From positions 1-64,000 of the forward strand of contig CAMEYM010000018.1 in assembly GCA_945947575.1 (NCBI GenBank): a DNA stretch of 64,000 nucleotides. The letters are read 5' to 3'. Both the position numbers and the translations under genes were made by a program. The stretch's first letter is position 1. The number at the start of each line of letters is the position of its first letter. Shown piece by piece: positions 24,029 through 33,626 of this stretch. Under the pieces are notes generated by a model. It saw nothing but the letters and a program-made list of their open reading frames with translations, was not told the DNA's origin and ran no database searches. Source of the stretch: Rhizobium sp. Q54. Its GTDB lineage: Bacteria > Pseudomonadota > Alphaproteobacteria > UBA2966 > CAIVPW01.

Positions 24029-25198
24029 CTAGCGGCCGCCAGCCCCGCCCGGCAGCGGAATGGGCGGAGCCCCCGGCACCATGGCGCCCGGCGGGGTCAA
24101 GCGACCACCCAGGCCAGGAATCGGGGGAAGGCCGATGGTGCCCGGAGCGCCGGGAGTCGGCGTCGTCACCTTGTTCTCGGTCAGCTCGGCGACCGGACGG
24201 TTGAACGCCGGGGCCTTGAAGCCCGGCATCTGGAACAGCCAGCCGTCGGTGGCGGCAGAAATCTGGCGAGCGCGCTCGGCGCCGGCGGCGTTGGGAGCCG
24301 CAGTGGCCTTGAAGCGCGCCCAGGTCTTGCCTTGGATCTCCGCGACTTCGGCCGACAGGGTCATGCCGTCGAAGGTGGTGAAGATGAGCTCGCGCGGATT
24401 GTTCGGGAACTGCAGCATGGACGCGGGGCGCAGGTCTTCGAACTGCAGGGACACGACGGACGATGCCACCTGCTTCACGGCGCTGTCGGCCGCCTGGATC
24501 TTCTCGTCGCGCGGCACGAGCTGGTAGCGCGAGACGCCCGACTGGTCGGTTTCCTTCTCGGTGTTGAGAACGAGCTGGCCGTTCTCCTTGATCTGCAGCG
24601 TCTTGATGTCGGGGCCGGGCACGTGAACGATCTGGCGCTCCATCCAGTCCACGGCGGACGGCGGCAACGCGACGGTGCCGCGCACCAGCCAGGCGCGCGC
24701 ATCGCCCGGCACGCGCACGTACATGCCGCCGAGCGGGTCGAAGGTCATGGTGCCGCTGGTGCGGCCGAGCACGACAGAGGCAAGCACAGTGCCATCCGCC
24801 GCTTCGACGATCAGCTCACGCGAACGCGCGAGCTCGGCGGTGACGTCTTCGACCGCCAAGCTCGCATAGCGAGCGGGCGTATCGGTCTTCGGCTCGAGCT
24901 TGCGTAGCGCCGCCACTGCGGCGATGACGCTGCGGATGTTACTGGTGGCAACCGGGTAGCCGTACCGGTCCGTGAAGCGCCAAGCACCGTCCTTGAATTC
25001 GATTACCGCCGACTCCATGGCAGTGCGATAGGTGATCTTGGCGGCATCGTTGGCGCGCTCGACGAGGCGCGGGAACATGGGCTCGTCGTAGAGCTGTACG
25101 TCGGCACCGACGCGGCTCTGCACGAGGGTAGCGCCGCCGGCAGCGACGACGGCGACCGCCGTCAATCCGGCGAGGATCAGGAAACTACGCGGGTTCAT
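24029..25198 (-). CDS. DUF4340 domain protein
   Basis: This 389-aa protein has one N-terminal membrane helix (about 5-25) and a long periplasmic part made of DUF4340 units (AKITYRTAMESAVIEFKDGA, YGYPVATSNIRSVIAAVAAL, MTFDPLGGMYVRVPGD). It ends in a Pro/Gly-rich tail. DUF4340 proteins regularly follow GldG-type genes, as here, where the start overlaps the gldG-like stop (ATGA). It is presumably the accessory subunit of that ABC complex. The function is unknown. Confidence 0.9.
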   Translation of the reverse strand: MNPRSFLILAGLTAVAVVAAGGATLVQSRVGADVQLYDEPMFPRLVERANDAAKITYRTAMESAVIEFKDGAWRFTDRYGYPVATSNIRSVIAAVAALRKLEPKTDTPARYASLAVEDVTAELARSRELIVEAADGTVLASVVLGRTSGTMTFDPLGGMYVRVPGDARAWLVRGTVALPPSAVDWMERQIVHVPGPDIKTLQIKENGQLVLNTEKETDQSGVSRYQLVPRDEKIQAADSAVKQVASSVVSLQFEDLRPASMLQFPNNPRELIFTTFDGMTLSAEVAEIQGKTWARFKATAAPNAAGAERARQISAATDGWLFQMPGFKAPAFNRPVAELTENKVTTPTPGAPGTIGLPPIPGLGGRLTPPGAMVPGAPPIPLPGGAGGR

Positions 25199-27117
25199 GC
25201 TGTCTTGCCTCCGGCGCTGGCGCGGCCACGGCGCAGCTTGGCGCGCCGCCAGCTTGCCGCGACCATTCCGAAGGCCACGACAAGGATCGGCACCAGCGCA
25301 ATGTTGGCGAACTGGAGTCGGGTTTCGAGCGCGTCGATGTCGGCGTTGAGTGCCGCCCGCACGTCGCGCAGCTGCTGACGCAAGGTCAGCATCTTCTGGT
25401 TGAACTCGATGATGCGGCGCTGCTCGTCCTGGCTCAGCAGCTCGAACGCCACCTCGTCCCGGTTCAGCGCCTGCATCTGCGCGAGTTGACCCTGGGTCTG
25501 GGCGAGTTCCGCCTCCAGTCGCTGCTCCGTAGCAAAGTACTTGGAGCGCGCGTTGTCCTCGATGCGCTCGACCGTCGTGAACGGGCGGTGCGAAAGGCCG
25601 CGGCCGCGCAGGCCGATGAGCGCGCCGCCACCGGCAAGGTTCTCAACCGCGTTGACCACGAAGTCGCCGTTGCTCGAAACCGGTTGGCCGGCCTGATTGA
25701 CGACGTGCGGGTCCGTCAGCATGTCGACGTCGGCGACGACGATCACGTTGATGTTGCCCTCGTTGATCTGCGGCGGCTCCGGCGGCTTCGGCGCGTTGGG
25801 GTTCTGCTGCGCATCCTGGTCCTCGTTCTGCTTGGGGGGACCATCGGAGAAGGCGGTGCGGGCACGGCCGGTAATGCGAACGGCGAGGTTCTGCCGCACG
25901 CCCGACGGCTCGAAGGTCTCGAGCAGACGGCTCGGATCGTCGCGGCGACGGATGGTCGTCACGTCGATGAGCATCGAGTCGCGGCTCGTCTGAATGAGCG
26001 GCGTGACCCGGACTCCGTCGATTCCCGTCTCCTGGATGGCGCCGCCCGACGTGATGCGCATGATCTTCAGCTGGGCTGTGACCGCGTCCTCGGTGTTCAT
26101 GTTCTCCGGCCGGACCTGCAGCCATGGCACGTAGTCGACCACGACGCGGGTCGGACCACCGAAACCAGAAACGCGCAGCGCCATGCTGCGGTCGGCGGCG
26201 ACCTTGTTGGTCGCCATCTGGATGCCCCAGCGCTCGAACAGGTCGGACAGCTCCGAGGTCGGGAACAGGTAGTTCAAGCGGTTCTGCGGATCCGTCGGCG
26301 ACGCCTCTGCGAACGGATCGACGAACACGATCACCGGTCCACCGAGCATCGCGTACTGCTCGATGGCGTAGCGCGTGCGGGGCGTCAGGCCGGCGGGATG
26401 GATCACCATCAGCACGTCCGCGTTCGGCGGAATGACGTTGGCGTTGTACTTGAGCGGGCGCACGTCGTAGCTCGCCTGCATCTGCCGGATGACCGCATAG
26501 GCGGGCGTCTGGTTCTGCTCCTGCCCCATCGCGCCGATGCCGTCGATGACACCGATGACCGGCTTGGCGGGGCGCGCCAGGTTGGCGACCATGCGCGTCA
26601 GGTCGTACTCGAGGAACTGCTCGCGTACCGGGTCGAGGAATGAGATGACCTGCACGTCGTCGACGGAGTTGGTGCCGACGAGGCCGAAGTAGCCCTGCTC
26701 GCCCGCTTGGGTCAGGTTGAACGAGCGCAGCTGGAACTGCAGCGCGCGGTCTTCCGCCGGAGAGAATGGGATCGGATCGATGATTTCGAAGCGCACGCGG
26801 CCGCGGGACAGCTCCTGGTAGGTGCGCAGCAACTCGTTGACGCGATCCGAATAGACGTTGAGCCCCGGCGCACTTTCGAGCAGCGCCGTCGACTGGAACA
26901 GACGCAGGGTCACGGCCTCGTCGAGGTCGCGCAGGACGTTCGTTGTCGACTGGGTCAGCGTGAAGAGCTTGGCCTGGGTGAGGTCGGAACGCGCCGAACC
27001 AAACGTCAGAGCAGAAAACACGTTCACGGCCAGGAACAGGATGATGGCGAGCACGATAGCGATGCTAGCGAGGACCGACCGCTCGATCTTGCTCACTCGT
27101 TCGAGGAGACCGTTCAT
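25195..27117 (-). CDS. GldG-like ABC-associated protein
   Basis: This 640-aa protein has a membrane helix near each end (about 18-40 and 600-620). Between them is the ABC-transporter-auxiliary/GldG domain (KLFTLTQSTTNVLRDLDEAV, RVRFEIIDPIPFSPAED, PVIVFVDPFAEASP), then a coiled coil (about 555-600: EAELAQTQGQLAQMQAL). In Flavobacterium, GldA-GldF-GldG form an ABC complex linked to gliding; proteobacterial relatives have unknown roles in the envelope. It lies two bases after the permease gene and overlaps the DUF4340 gene. Confidence 0.9.
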   Translation of the reverse strand: MNGLLERVSKIERSVLASIAIVLAIILFLAVNVFSALTFGSARSDLTQAKLFTLTQSTTNVLRDLDEAVTLRLFQSTALLESAPGLNVYSDRVNELLRTYQELSRGRVRFEIIDPIPFSPAEDRALQFQLRSFNLTQAGEQGYFGLVGTNSVDDVQVISFLDPVREQFLEYDLTRMVANLARPAKPVIGVIDGIGAMGQEQNQTPAYAVIRQMQASYDVRPLKYNANVIPPNADVLMVIHPAGLTPRTRYAIEQYAMLGGPVIVFVDPFAEASPTDPQNRLNYLFPTSELSDLFERWGIQMATNKVAADRSMALRVSGFGGPTRVVVDYVPWLQVRPENMNTEDAVTAQLKIMRITSGGAIQETGIDGVRVTPLIQTSRDSMLIDVTTIRRRDDPSRLLETFEPSGVRQNLAVRITGRARTAFSDGPPKQNEDQDAQQNPNAPKPPEPPQINEGNINVIVVADVDMLTDPHVVNQAGQPVSSNGDFVVNAVENLAGGGALIGLRGRGLSHRPFTTVERIEDNARSKYFATEQRLEAELAQTQGQLAQMQALNRDEVAFELLSQDEQRRIIEFNQKMLTLRQQLRDVRAALNADIDALETRLQFANIALVPILVVAFGMVAASWRRAKLRRGRASAGGKTA

Positions 27118-27119
27118 CG

Positions 27120-27854
27120 CTAGCTCGCCTTCTTGAGTTCGACGATCTGCGCGTTGATGAACAGGCAGACCGCCATCATCGACAGAAAGAACACGATGGC
27201 GGGGAGCGGCAGCACCCCGTCCGCGATCGTCTGGAAGTGGGTGAGGAACGACAGCGACGACACCATGTCGAGGACATAGGCGGGCGCCCAGCTGCGGAAC
27301 ATGCCGAGCACGAGGTCGAGGCCGCTCATCAGGAACAAAAAGCTCGCCGCCGAGCCGATGACGAAAGCGATGACCTGGTTGCGGGTCAGCGCCGACAGGC
27401 ACGACGCGAGCGCCAGCAAAGCGCCGGCCATCAGCAGGCTGCCGACGTAGCTGGCGAAGATCACGCCGTTATCCGGGTCGCCGAGGTAGTTGACCGAAAT
27501 CCAGATCGGGAAGGTCAACGCGAGGGCGAAGCCGGTGAACATCCACGCGGCGAGGAACTTGCCGACGACCGCCTCGCCGGTAGTGACCGGCAAGGTCATC
27601 AGCAGTTCGATGGTGCCGGTCTTGCGCTCCTCGGCCCACAGACGCATGCCGACGGCCGGAATGAGCACCAGGAACAGCCACGGGTGGAAGCTGAAGAACG
27701 ACTGCAGGTCCGCCTGGCGGCGGCCGAAGAAGTCGCCCATGAAGAAGGTCACCGCACCGGCGCCCGCGAGGAAGGTGACGATGAAGACGTAGGCGAGCGG
27801 CGTCGAGAAGTACGCGGCCAGCTCGCGCTTGGTGATGATCCAGATGTTTCTCAC
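27120..27854 (-). CDS. GldF-like ABC permease
   Basis: This 244-aa ABC-2-type permease has six hydrophobic segments, beginning RNIWIITKRELAAYFSTPLAYVF. The conserved EERKTGTIELLMTLPVT loop between helices 2 and 3 is typical of the GldF/NosY group. GTG 27854 overlaps the stop of the ATPase gene (GTGA). It should form the membrane core with the ATPase at 27851-28813. Confidence 0.92.
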   Translation of the reverse strand: MRNIWIITKRELAAYFSTPLAYVFIVTFLAGAGAVTFFMGDFFGRRQADLQSFFSFHPWLFLVLIPAVGMRLWAEERKTGTIELLMTLPVTTGEAVVGKFLAAWMFTGFALALTFPIWISVNYLGDPDNGVIFASYVGSLLMAGALLALASCLSALTRNQVIAFVIGSAASFLFLMSGLDLVLGMFRSWAPAYVLDMVSSLSFLTHFQTIADGVLPLPAIVFFLSMMAVCLFINAQIVELKKAS

Positions 27855-28813
27855 CGCAACACCGCCTGTTCGTGACCGACGGTAAGCTGACGGAAGACCT
27901 CGTCGAGCTTGCCGACCTCGGTGTGAATCTCGTCGACCTCGATGCTGTTCTGGCGGATGGCCATGCCGACTTCGTCGGCGATGAACTTGCCCCCGCGCGG
28001 CACAACCGACAGCGAGACGCGGCCGTTGTGCGGCGTGCCCGACTCGACGGCAACGACGTTGTTCAGCCCGCGCAGCAGCTTGACCGCCTTGGCCGCCGCA
28101 TCGGCGCGAACCTGGAGCACTACCGAATTGTGCATGCGCGAGCGGGCATGCAGCTCCGCCGGCGTACCGTTCGATACGACGCGACCGCGATCGATGATGA
28201 CGGCGCGGTCGCACACCGCGTCGACCTCTTCGAGAATATGAGTCGAGATGATGATGGCCTTGTTCTTGCCGAGCTCGCGGATGAGCTCGCGCACATGGTG
28301 CTTCTGGTTGGGGTCGAGACCGTCGGTCGGCTCGTCGAGGATGAGCACGTCTGGGTCGTGCAAGATCGCCTGCGCGAAACCGACGCGGCGCTTGAAGCCC
28401 TTCGAGAGCGTCTCGACGCGCTGATAGAGTACCTGTTGCAGGCCCATGCGCTCGATCGAGTACATGATGCGTTGCTTGGCCTTCGAGCCCGCGAGCTGCC
28501 GGATCTCGGCGATAAATTCGAGCAACGACATCACCGTCATGTCGCCGTAGAGCGGCGCGCCCTCCGGCAAGAAGCCGATGCGCTTCTTCACCTCGACCGG
28601 CTCTTTCTGGATGTCATGGCCGAGCACGCGCGCCGTGCCAGCGGTCGGCGGCAGATAACCAGTGATGACGCGCATGGTCGTCGACTTGCCGGCGCCGTTC
28701 GGCCCCAGGAAGCCCATGACAACGCCGCGCGGCACGCTGAAAGTCACATCGTCGACGGCGACGATCGACCCAAAGCGCTTGCTCAAGGATTGGACTTCGA
28801 TGAGATCGGACAT
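27851..28813 (-). CDS. GldA-like ABC ATPase
   Basis: This 320-aa ATPase has Walker A GPNGAGKSTT, Q-loop GFLPEGAPLY, signature LSKGFKRR, Walker B LILDEPTDGLDP and H-loop STHI. A C-terminal domain of about 90 residues ends the protein, as in GldA and other DrrA-type ATPases. It is first in a tightly overlapping set: ATPase, permease, GldG-like, DUF4340. Such four-gene sets are widespread in Proteobacteria, and the exported substrate is not known. Confidence 0.93.
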   Translation of the reverse strand: MSDLIEVQSLSKRFGSIVAVDDVTFSVPRGVVMGFLGPNGAGKSTTMRVITGYLPPTAGTARVLGHDIQKEPVEVKKRIGFLPEGAPLYGDMTVMSLLEFIAEIRQLAGSKAKQRIMYSIERMGLQQVLYQRVETLSKGFKRRVGFAQAILHDPDVLILDEPTDGLDPNQKHHVRELIRELGKNKAIIISTHILEEVDAVCDRAVIIDRGRVVSNGTPAELHARSRMHNSVVLQVRADAAAKAVKLLRGLNNVVAVESGTPHNGRVSLSVVPRGGKFIADEVGMAIRQNSIEVDEIHTEVGKLDEVFRQLTVGHEQAVLR

Positions 28814-29093
28814 GGAACCTGTCTGAGTGTGGCCTGGACCGGCCGGCGTCTCCCCCGCCGCTCGGGCGGCGTGCGTTGCCGCCCGTTACCGGCGGTACGT
28901 CACTCCGCGTCGCAGCTTTGCGGCGCCGTTCACCGTCCAAGACCTCCCCGTACTCGGCGGGTGTCATAGTCGGAATAGCGGCCTCAATCAAGGTTTACGG
29001 GCCAAATCGGCCTGGCGGAAGCGCAACAGATGGTTGCCTGGCATGGGCTTGGCGCCGCCGCGCAGGGCGCGCAAGTGGCGCGGCGCCAAAGGA

Positions 29094-29123
29094 AAAGGGC
29101 CGCCTGTCGCCCGGCGGCCCTTT
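29094..29123 (-). terminator. Terminator of cold-shock gene
   Basis: The minus strand reads AAAGGGCCGCC, an eight-base loop, GGCGGCCCTTT, then TCCTTT, a perfect 11-base stem just after the csp stop codon. A second GC hairpin (about 29050-29090, TTGGCGCCGC type) follows it. The rest of 28814-29090 holds no gene. Confidence 0.85.
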
Positions 29124-29142
29124 GGGTCACATCCGCGTGGCT

Positions 29143-29352
29143 CTAGTTGGCTACGGAGAGGTTCTCCGCGGAAACCCGACCGTCGCGGCCGGATTTGACC
29201 TCGAAGTTCACTCGCTGGCCCTCGTTCAATCCGGGAAGATTGGCCTGTTCGATGGCGGACACGTGGACGAAGACGTCCTTGTCGCCGCCATCGGGCGCGA
29301 TGAACCCGTATCCCTTAACCTTGTTGAACCACTTAACGATGCCGGTCTGCAC
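29143..29352 (-). CDS. Cold-shock domain protein (CspA family)
   Basis: This 69-aa single-domain cold-shock protein has RNP1 KGYGFIAP and RNP2 VFVHVSAI, the aromatic surface that binds single-stranded RNA and DNA. It starts with GTG 29352 ([11 protein letters not shown]), with AAGGAGA seven bases upstream. It probably acts as an RNA chaperone. The region upstream, to about 29560, is likely a long 5' leader, as is usual for csp mRNAs. Confidence 0.95.
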   Translation of the reverse strand: MQTGIVKWFNKVKGYGFIAPDGGDKDVFVHVSAIEQANLPGLNEGQRVNFEVKSGRDGRVSAENLSVAN

Positions 29353-29769
29353 GATCGCGTCTCCTTGGAGATATCGTTGCGGCCGAACCCCACGTCCGAC
29401 GGCACTCTCAACCAACCCGCGGATGACTTGGCTCGGTCGACGACCAGGCAGGCACCGCAGTTTCGAGTAGCCCGGAAAGTCTAGGCGGCGGCCGCACACC
29501 AGCAAGCGCGCGGCAGGGTTAGAGCGCCTTCGCGCGCAGCGGCAGCGACATACCTTCCTCGGGCGGAAACGGGGCAATGCCTCCCGTTCAAGCTATGCAC
29601 ATCGCGCTATAGTGCGCGTCGAAAGTGCAACGCCGCAGCCGTTGCGTTCACAGCGCCATGATCGGGTGTGCCCGAAACGCACACGCGCAAACCCAAGCGA
29701 ACCGCCGCGCTGGCGCTTCGCGGGCCTCTCCCTTCCGTGCTCGCGGTGCGTGTACCCCGAGCGGGATAG
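29353..29769. other. Intergenic region upstream of csp gene
   Basis: About 417 bases lie between the cold-shock gene and the convergently placed end of the cupredoxin gene upstream. I see no gene. The csp promoter and 5' leader should lie here. A TATAGC hexamer on the minus strand near 29610 is the only -10-like site I noticed. Confidence 0.4.
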
Positions 29770-30210
29770 CTAGCGAGTGACCTGCGCAACCAGCGCGGTT
29801 AGGCGCTGGTTAGCGAGCGGCACGTTGAGATCGACCTGCTTCACCGCATTCAAGTTCGACGTGTCGTTGCCGACAACGATGATCCCGACCATTCCTAGGC
29901 TGCGATGTGACGTGCACTCGTAGACATAGATGCCCGGCACGGTGAACTCGAGGATGTAGTCCTCGTTGCGCCTGCTGTTGAAAGCCGCGGCGGCGGCCGG
30001 GATGCCGCCGCGCACCGAGGTCACCTGATGGTTGCGATCGCTCGCGGTGAACTTCACGAAGTCGCCGACGCCGATACGCACAATGCCGGGCTCGAACACG
30101 AACGTGCCGCCCTGCCCGGCATTGAGCTGCTTCACTTCGACCATGGCCGCCGAAGCAACGCCTGCCCCGAACGACACGCCCAACGCGGTGAGTAGTGCAG
30201 CGACGCGCAT
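29770..30210 (-). CDS. Exported cupredoxin-like protein
   Basis: This 146-aa protein has a signal peptide (about 1-22) and a plastocyanin/pseudoazurin-like beta sandwich: GTFVFEPGIVRIGVGDFVKF, DRNHQV with the first His ligand, and the C-terminal copper loop C-TSH-RSLGM (Cys, His, Met). All four type-1 copper ligands appear present, so it is probably a periplasmic electron carrier. The start was placed at ATG 30210. It is one base downstream of a broken cytochrome P460 gene, so the pair was probably a redox unit. Confidence 0.85.
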   Translation of the reverse strand: MRVAALLTALGVSFGAGVASAAMVEVKQLNAGQGGTFVFEPGIVRIGVGDFVKFTASDRNHQVTSVRGGIPAAAAAFNSRRNEDYILEFTVPGIYVYECTSHRSLGMVGIIVVGNDTSNLNAVKQVDLNVPLANQRLTALVAQVTR

Positions 30211-30211
30211 G

Positions 30212-30518
30212 TCACATCGCTCCTGCGGCCGGGGCCGGCTCGCGCATCTCACCAACCACGTAGGCAAAGTCGTAGCCGGCAGCACCCAGCGGACCGTGGC
30301 ACTCGAAGCAACCCTGCAGGTTGCCAGAGCGCGGCGCGCCGTCCGCCGCGAAGGTCGCGTACTCCCAATTACCGTTGCGCCATTCCGGCGGATACTCCCC
30401 GCCCCAACCGGCGCGCTTCTCCATGATGTTGATGCCGTTGACGACGTCGCGCACCAGGCGGCCCTTGGCGTCTATCGATGGCGACCTTGTTGGCCCAGAT
30501 GACGGCAACCATCGACAT
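30212..30518 (-). pseudogene. Cytochrome P460-like gene, truncated and frameshifted
   Basis: The 3' part encodes a P460-type C-terminus: DAKGRLVRDVVNGINIMEKR, GWGGEYPPEWRNGNWEYATF and the heme site CFECHGPL, ending at 30212. Upstream, ATG 30518 has a good GGAGGGGAG site and begins MSMVAVIWANKVAID, but in a different frame. The joined length (about 100 residues) is well short of the family's usual length, and no signal peptide can be found. A deletion plus frameshift near 30480 seems to have ruined the gene. Confidence 0.65.
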
Positions 30519-30734
30519 GTCGCTTGCTCCCCTCCGTTGCGCTCATCCGCCGCGCGCGACCGCCCGCTTGGCAGCCATCGGCACGACCCTAGGCCGAATC
30601 GGGAGAACACAACAACCAATGGCGGCAATCGGGTGCGCCAACGCCTGTCACGCGCGCGTGAGCAAGAGGTCCGAAAACGCAGAACGCTGCCCCCAGGGAT
30701 TCCGGGGACAGCGTTCCACCGCGAGCGACGAAGT

Positions 30735-30811
30735 TGGTAGCGGGAGAGGGACTTGAACCCCCGACCTAAGGATTATGATTCCTCCGCTCTAACCAGCTGA
30801 GCTACCCCGCC
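30735..30811 (-). tRNA. tRNA-Met (CAT anticodon)
   Basis: The minus strand folds as a 77-nt cloverleaf including encoded CCA: acceptor GGCGGGG/TCCCGCT, D arm GCTCAGCTGGTTAGAGC, anticodon loop ATCATAA (anticodon CAT) and T arm with GTTCAAGT. It lacks the unpaired first base of the initiator, so it is elongator tRNA-Met; a tRNA-Ile2 with lysidine at C34 cannot be excluded without identity-element analysis. Confidence 0.93.
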
Positions 30812-30872
30812 AACAACCGCGTCGTTCGAGTACCGAAAGAGCGCGGGATATAAGGACGCGCGCCCGAGTCCG

Positions 30873-31997
30873 TCAAGCAGAGGCCGCCAGCCCGTTCGGC
30901 ACTGCCGCCAACTCCGCCTGTTTCTCGATCCAACCACCGCCCACAACGCGCCCGCCGTGGAATGCAACGCAGGCCTGTCCGGGCGCCACCCCCAGCTCGG
31001 CCACGTCAAGCTCGACCCGCACGCGGCCGTCCGGCAAGGGGTGCAGCGTGGCGCCCGCCGGTGGCCGCATCGAGCGGACCTTCACGGCAGCGCGCAGCGC
31101 CCGGACCGGCGGCGCCGACAACCAGTTGAATTCGCGCACGGCGAAGCTCGATACCGCCAATGCGGAGCGTGGACCGACGACGACGCGGCGCGTGTCCGCC
31201 TCGAGACGAAGGACGTGAAGCGGCGCCCCGCCCCCGAGCCCGAGTCCATGACGCTGGCCGACCGTGAAATGCACGACTCCCTTGTGGCGTCCGAGGACGC
31301 GACCGTCGACATGGACGATCTCGCCGGCCTGTTCCGCATCGGGACGCAGCTTGCGCACGACGGCGGCGTAGTCGCCGGAGGGGACGAAACAGATGTCCTG
31401 GCTGTCGGCCTTCGCGGCGACGGGCAAGGCGAACCGGCGCGCGTGCGCGCGCGTCTCGCTCTTGACCATGCCGCCGATCGGGAAGCGCAGGAAGGCGAGT
31501 TGCGCGGGTGTCGTCGCAAAGAGGAAGTAGCTCTGGTCGCGGCTGGGATCCGCGGCGGCGTGCAACTCCGGACCGTGCGGTCCCTCGATGCGCTGCACGT
31601 AGTGGCCTGTGGCGAGGAAATCCGCGTTCAGATCACGCGCGACCTCCATCAGATCGCGGAACTTGATGCGCTGGTTGCAGCGCACGCACGGCACCGGCGT
31701 TTCCCCCGCCTCGTAGGTCGCGGCGAAGTCGTCGATTACTGCGGCACGGAAACGCTGCTCGTAGTCGAGAACGTAGTGCGGGATGCCGAGCGCAGCAGCG
31801 ACCCGGCGCGCGTCGGCGATATCGCGGCCCGCGCAGCAGGTGCCGGACCGTCCCGTTGCCACGCCATGGTCGTAGAGCTGCAAGGTAACACCGACGACGT
31901 CGTAGCCCTGCTCCTGCAGCAGAGCAGCGGCGACAGACGAGTCGACGCCGCCCGACATGGCGACAACGGCACGGCGGCGCGGCGCGGCACTCAGCAT
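30873..31997 (-). CDS. mnmA: tRNA-uridine 2-sulfurtransferase MnmA
   Basis: This 374-aa enzyme thiolates U34 of the tRNAs for Lys, Glu and Gln. It has the PP-loop [12 protein letters not shown], catalytic [11 protein letters not shown] and [10 protein letters not shown] cysteines, [13 protein letters not shown], and the C-terminal beta-barrel ([18 protein letters not shown]). The length is typical. The ATG at 31997 is where homology begins; the open frame continues upstream over the M23 gene but is not coding there. It lies about 60 bases before tRNA-Met on the same strand. Confidence 0.96.
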   Translation of the reverse strand: MLSAAPRRRAVVAMSGGVDSSVAAALLQEQGYDVVGVTLQLYDHGVATGRSGTCCAGRDIADARRVAAALGIPHYVLDYEQRFRAAVIDDFAATYEAGETPVPCVRCNQRIKFRDLMEVARDLNADFLATGHYVQRIEGPHGPELHAAADPSRDQSYFLFATTPAQLAFLRFPIGGMVKSETRAHARRFALPVAAKADSQDICFVPSGDYAAVVRKLRPDAEQAGEIVHVDGRVLGRHKGVVHFTVGQRHGLGLGGGAPLHVLRLEADTRRVVVGPRSALAVSSFAVREFNWLSAPPVRALRAAVKVRSMRPPAGATLHPLPDGRVRVELDVAELGVAPGQACVAFHGGRVVGGGWIEKQAELAAVPNGLAASA

Positions 31998-32106
31998 GGC
32001 GGCGAATATAGGCGGGATGCCCTGCAGCGCAACCGAACGGGGAGGATGAAAGACCCTCGGCTGCTGCGAATCAGTCGCAACAGGCGCAGCGCGAGGCCCC
32101 GCCGCG

Positions 32107-33118
32107 CTAAACCTTGCCGAGGTACTTGAACCAGTCGGCGGTGGCGCCGGCGATCTTCTCTGGGGTCCAGACCGGAGCATCGCGCCAGTACTCGATGTGT
32201 TCGAGCCGGCCAGCGTGCCGCGGAGCGGCGCAGGCCGTTGTACGTCATGCGGCTGGCCCAGTGCTGGGTGCTGGGCTCGGTCGTGGCGTCGACGACGGCG
32301 CGCCCGTCCGGCGCGACGATGCGCACGCGGGTGCGGTCGCCCTTGGCCATGCCGAACACCTCGACCCAGAACACCATCGCCGGCGCGTCGGCCGCGAGGG
32401 TCGGTTCCTGTTGCTGACCGGCCATGATCTGGGCGCTTTCCGGCGGCGCGCTGGCGAAACCGGCGTTGAGCACGCCGGTCGCCCGATAGCCGAGTTGCGC
32501 GAGCGCCTCGGCGCTCCACAACGGCCGCCGCTCGGCGCCGCACAGGGCGGGCGCCGCGATGCCGACGAATGGATCCACGTTCCGTTCCTGATACCGAAAC
32601 GCGACATGGACGTGCGGAAACTCGGCATGGCCCGACATTCCGACCAGGCCGATGACCTCGCCGGCCGCCACCGTCTGGCCGCCGCGAACCTGCACGCTGC
32701 CCTGACGCAAGTGGCAGTACTGCGTAACCCATCCGCCGCCATGGTCGAGGACGACACCATTGCCGCACTCGGTCCCCGCGACCGTTTCCACGCCGATTTC
32801 GCGAACATTGACGTCACGCACGCCATCACGGCGACCGACAACGGTGCCGGCAGCGGCCGCTAGCACGGGGACACCGCGCGCCACGAAGGTCATGTTGGGG
32901 ACGCGAATGTCGGTGCCGTCGTGGCCGTTGTAGGCGAGATCGCCGCACGTGTAGTCGGCGACGCCGGGGCCGGGGTCATGGTCGATGTAGTTCTGCACCG
33001 TGCAGACGATGCCCATCTCGCACGCTACCGGTAGACCGAAGACGGGCTGCGCCGAGGCCGGGCGCACCGCGACAGCGACCAGGAGAACGAACGCGAACGC
33101 CAGCACGCCCCGAAGCAT
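32107..33118 (-). CDS. Exported M23-family (LytM-like) protein, frameshifted near 3' end
   Basis: The product has a signal peptide (about 1-24) and an M23 peptidase domain ([12 protein letters not shown] near 65, [19 protein letters not shown] near 120-140, FPHVHVAF near 168). A C-terminal domain ends in WFKYLGKV. The zinc pattern HxxxD, HxH is recognisable, so it may cut peptidoglycan. Near 32230 the frame must shift by one base for the ending ([17 protein letters not shown], stop at 32107) to be read. Without the shift the frame continues to 31991 with nonsense residues. This is either a sequence error or a recent mutation. Confidence 0.75.
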
Positions 33119-33166
33119 GACGCGTATCTTAGCGGCCGGTTCGGGCGAAAAGGTGGCCTTTGCGGG

Positions 33167-33592
33167 TCAGCCGCGCTCGCCCTGCTTGATGCGGTTCTGG
33201 GTGAGGGCGATCTCATCCAGCTCCAGGCGCTCGACGCGCGCGACGTCCGCGTTCTTGCGCGCCTGGTTGCGCTCCTCGGCCAGCTCGTACTTGCGCATCT
33301 CGCGCCACGCGGCGTTGACCGCGTCGCGCGCCACGTCGATGCGCTTGTCCACGTCCGCGAGGGTGCGCTTCAGCGTCTCGCGCCGCTGGATCACCGCCTT
33401 GGCGTATCCCGCATAGGTCCAGGCGCCCTCGACGCCGCTCTTCGCGGACAGCTGCTCGCGCACCACTTCGGATTCGAGCTCGTTCTGCTGACGCACCAAG
33501 TCGGTGCGCAGTCCTTGTAGTGCGGCAAGGGCGCGGCGCTTCTCTTCGAGCGTCCACTTGTTGAGGCGAATCAGGGACACCAGGCTCTTCAT
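33167..33592 (-). CDS. fliJ: Flagellar protein FliJ
   Basis: This 141-aa all-helical, coiled-coil protein (LIRLNKWTLEEKRRALAAL at the start, a basic and acidic heptad pattern throughout) lies just after fliI, where FliJ is expected. FliJ is the central stalk and chaperone-escort of the flagellar export ATPase complex. The sequence alone is weakly conserved, so the call leans on context, size and coiled-coil nature. The gap to fliI is 34 bases. Confidence 0.85.
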   Translation of the reverse strand: MKSLVSLIRLNKWTLEEKRRALAALQGLRTDLVRQQNELESEVVREQLSAKSGVEGAWTYAGYAKAVIQRRETLKRTLADVDKRIDVARDAVNAAWREMRKYELAEERNQARKNADVARVERLELDEIALTQNRIKQGERG

Positions 33593-33626
33593 GCCGGCGT
33601 CCCCGAAACGGTTTGGTCAACGCGCA

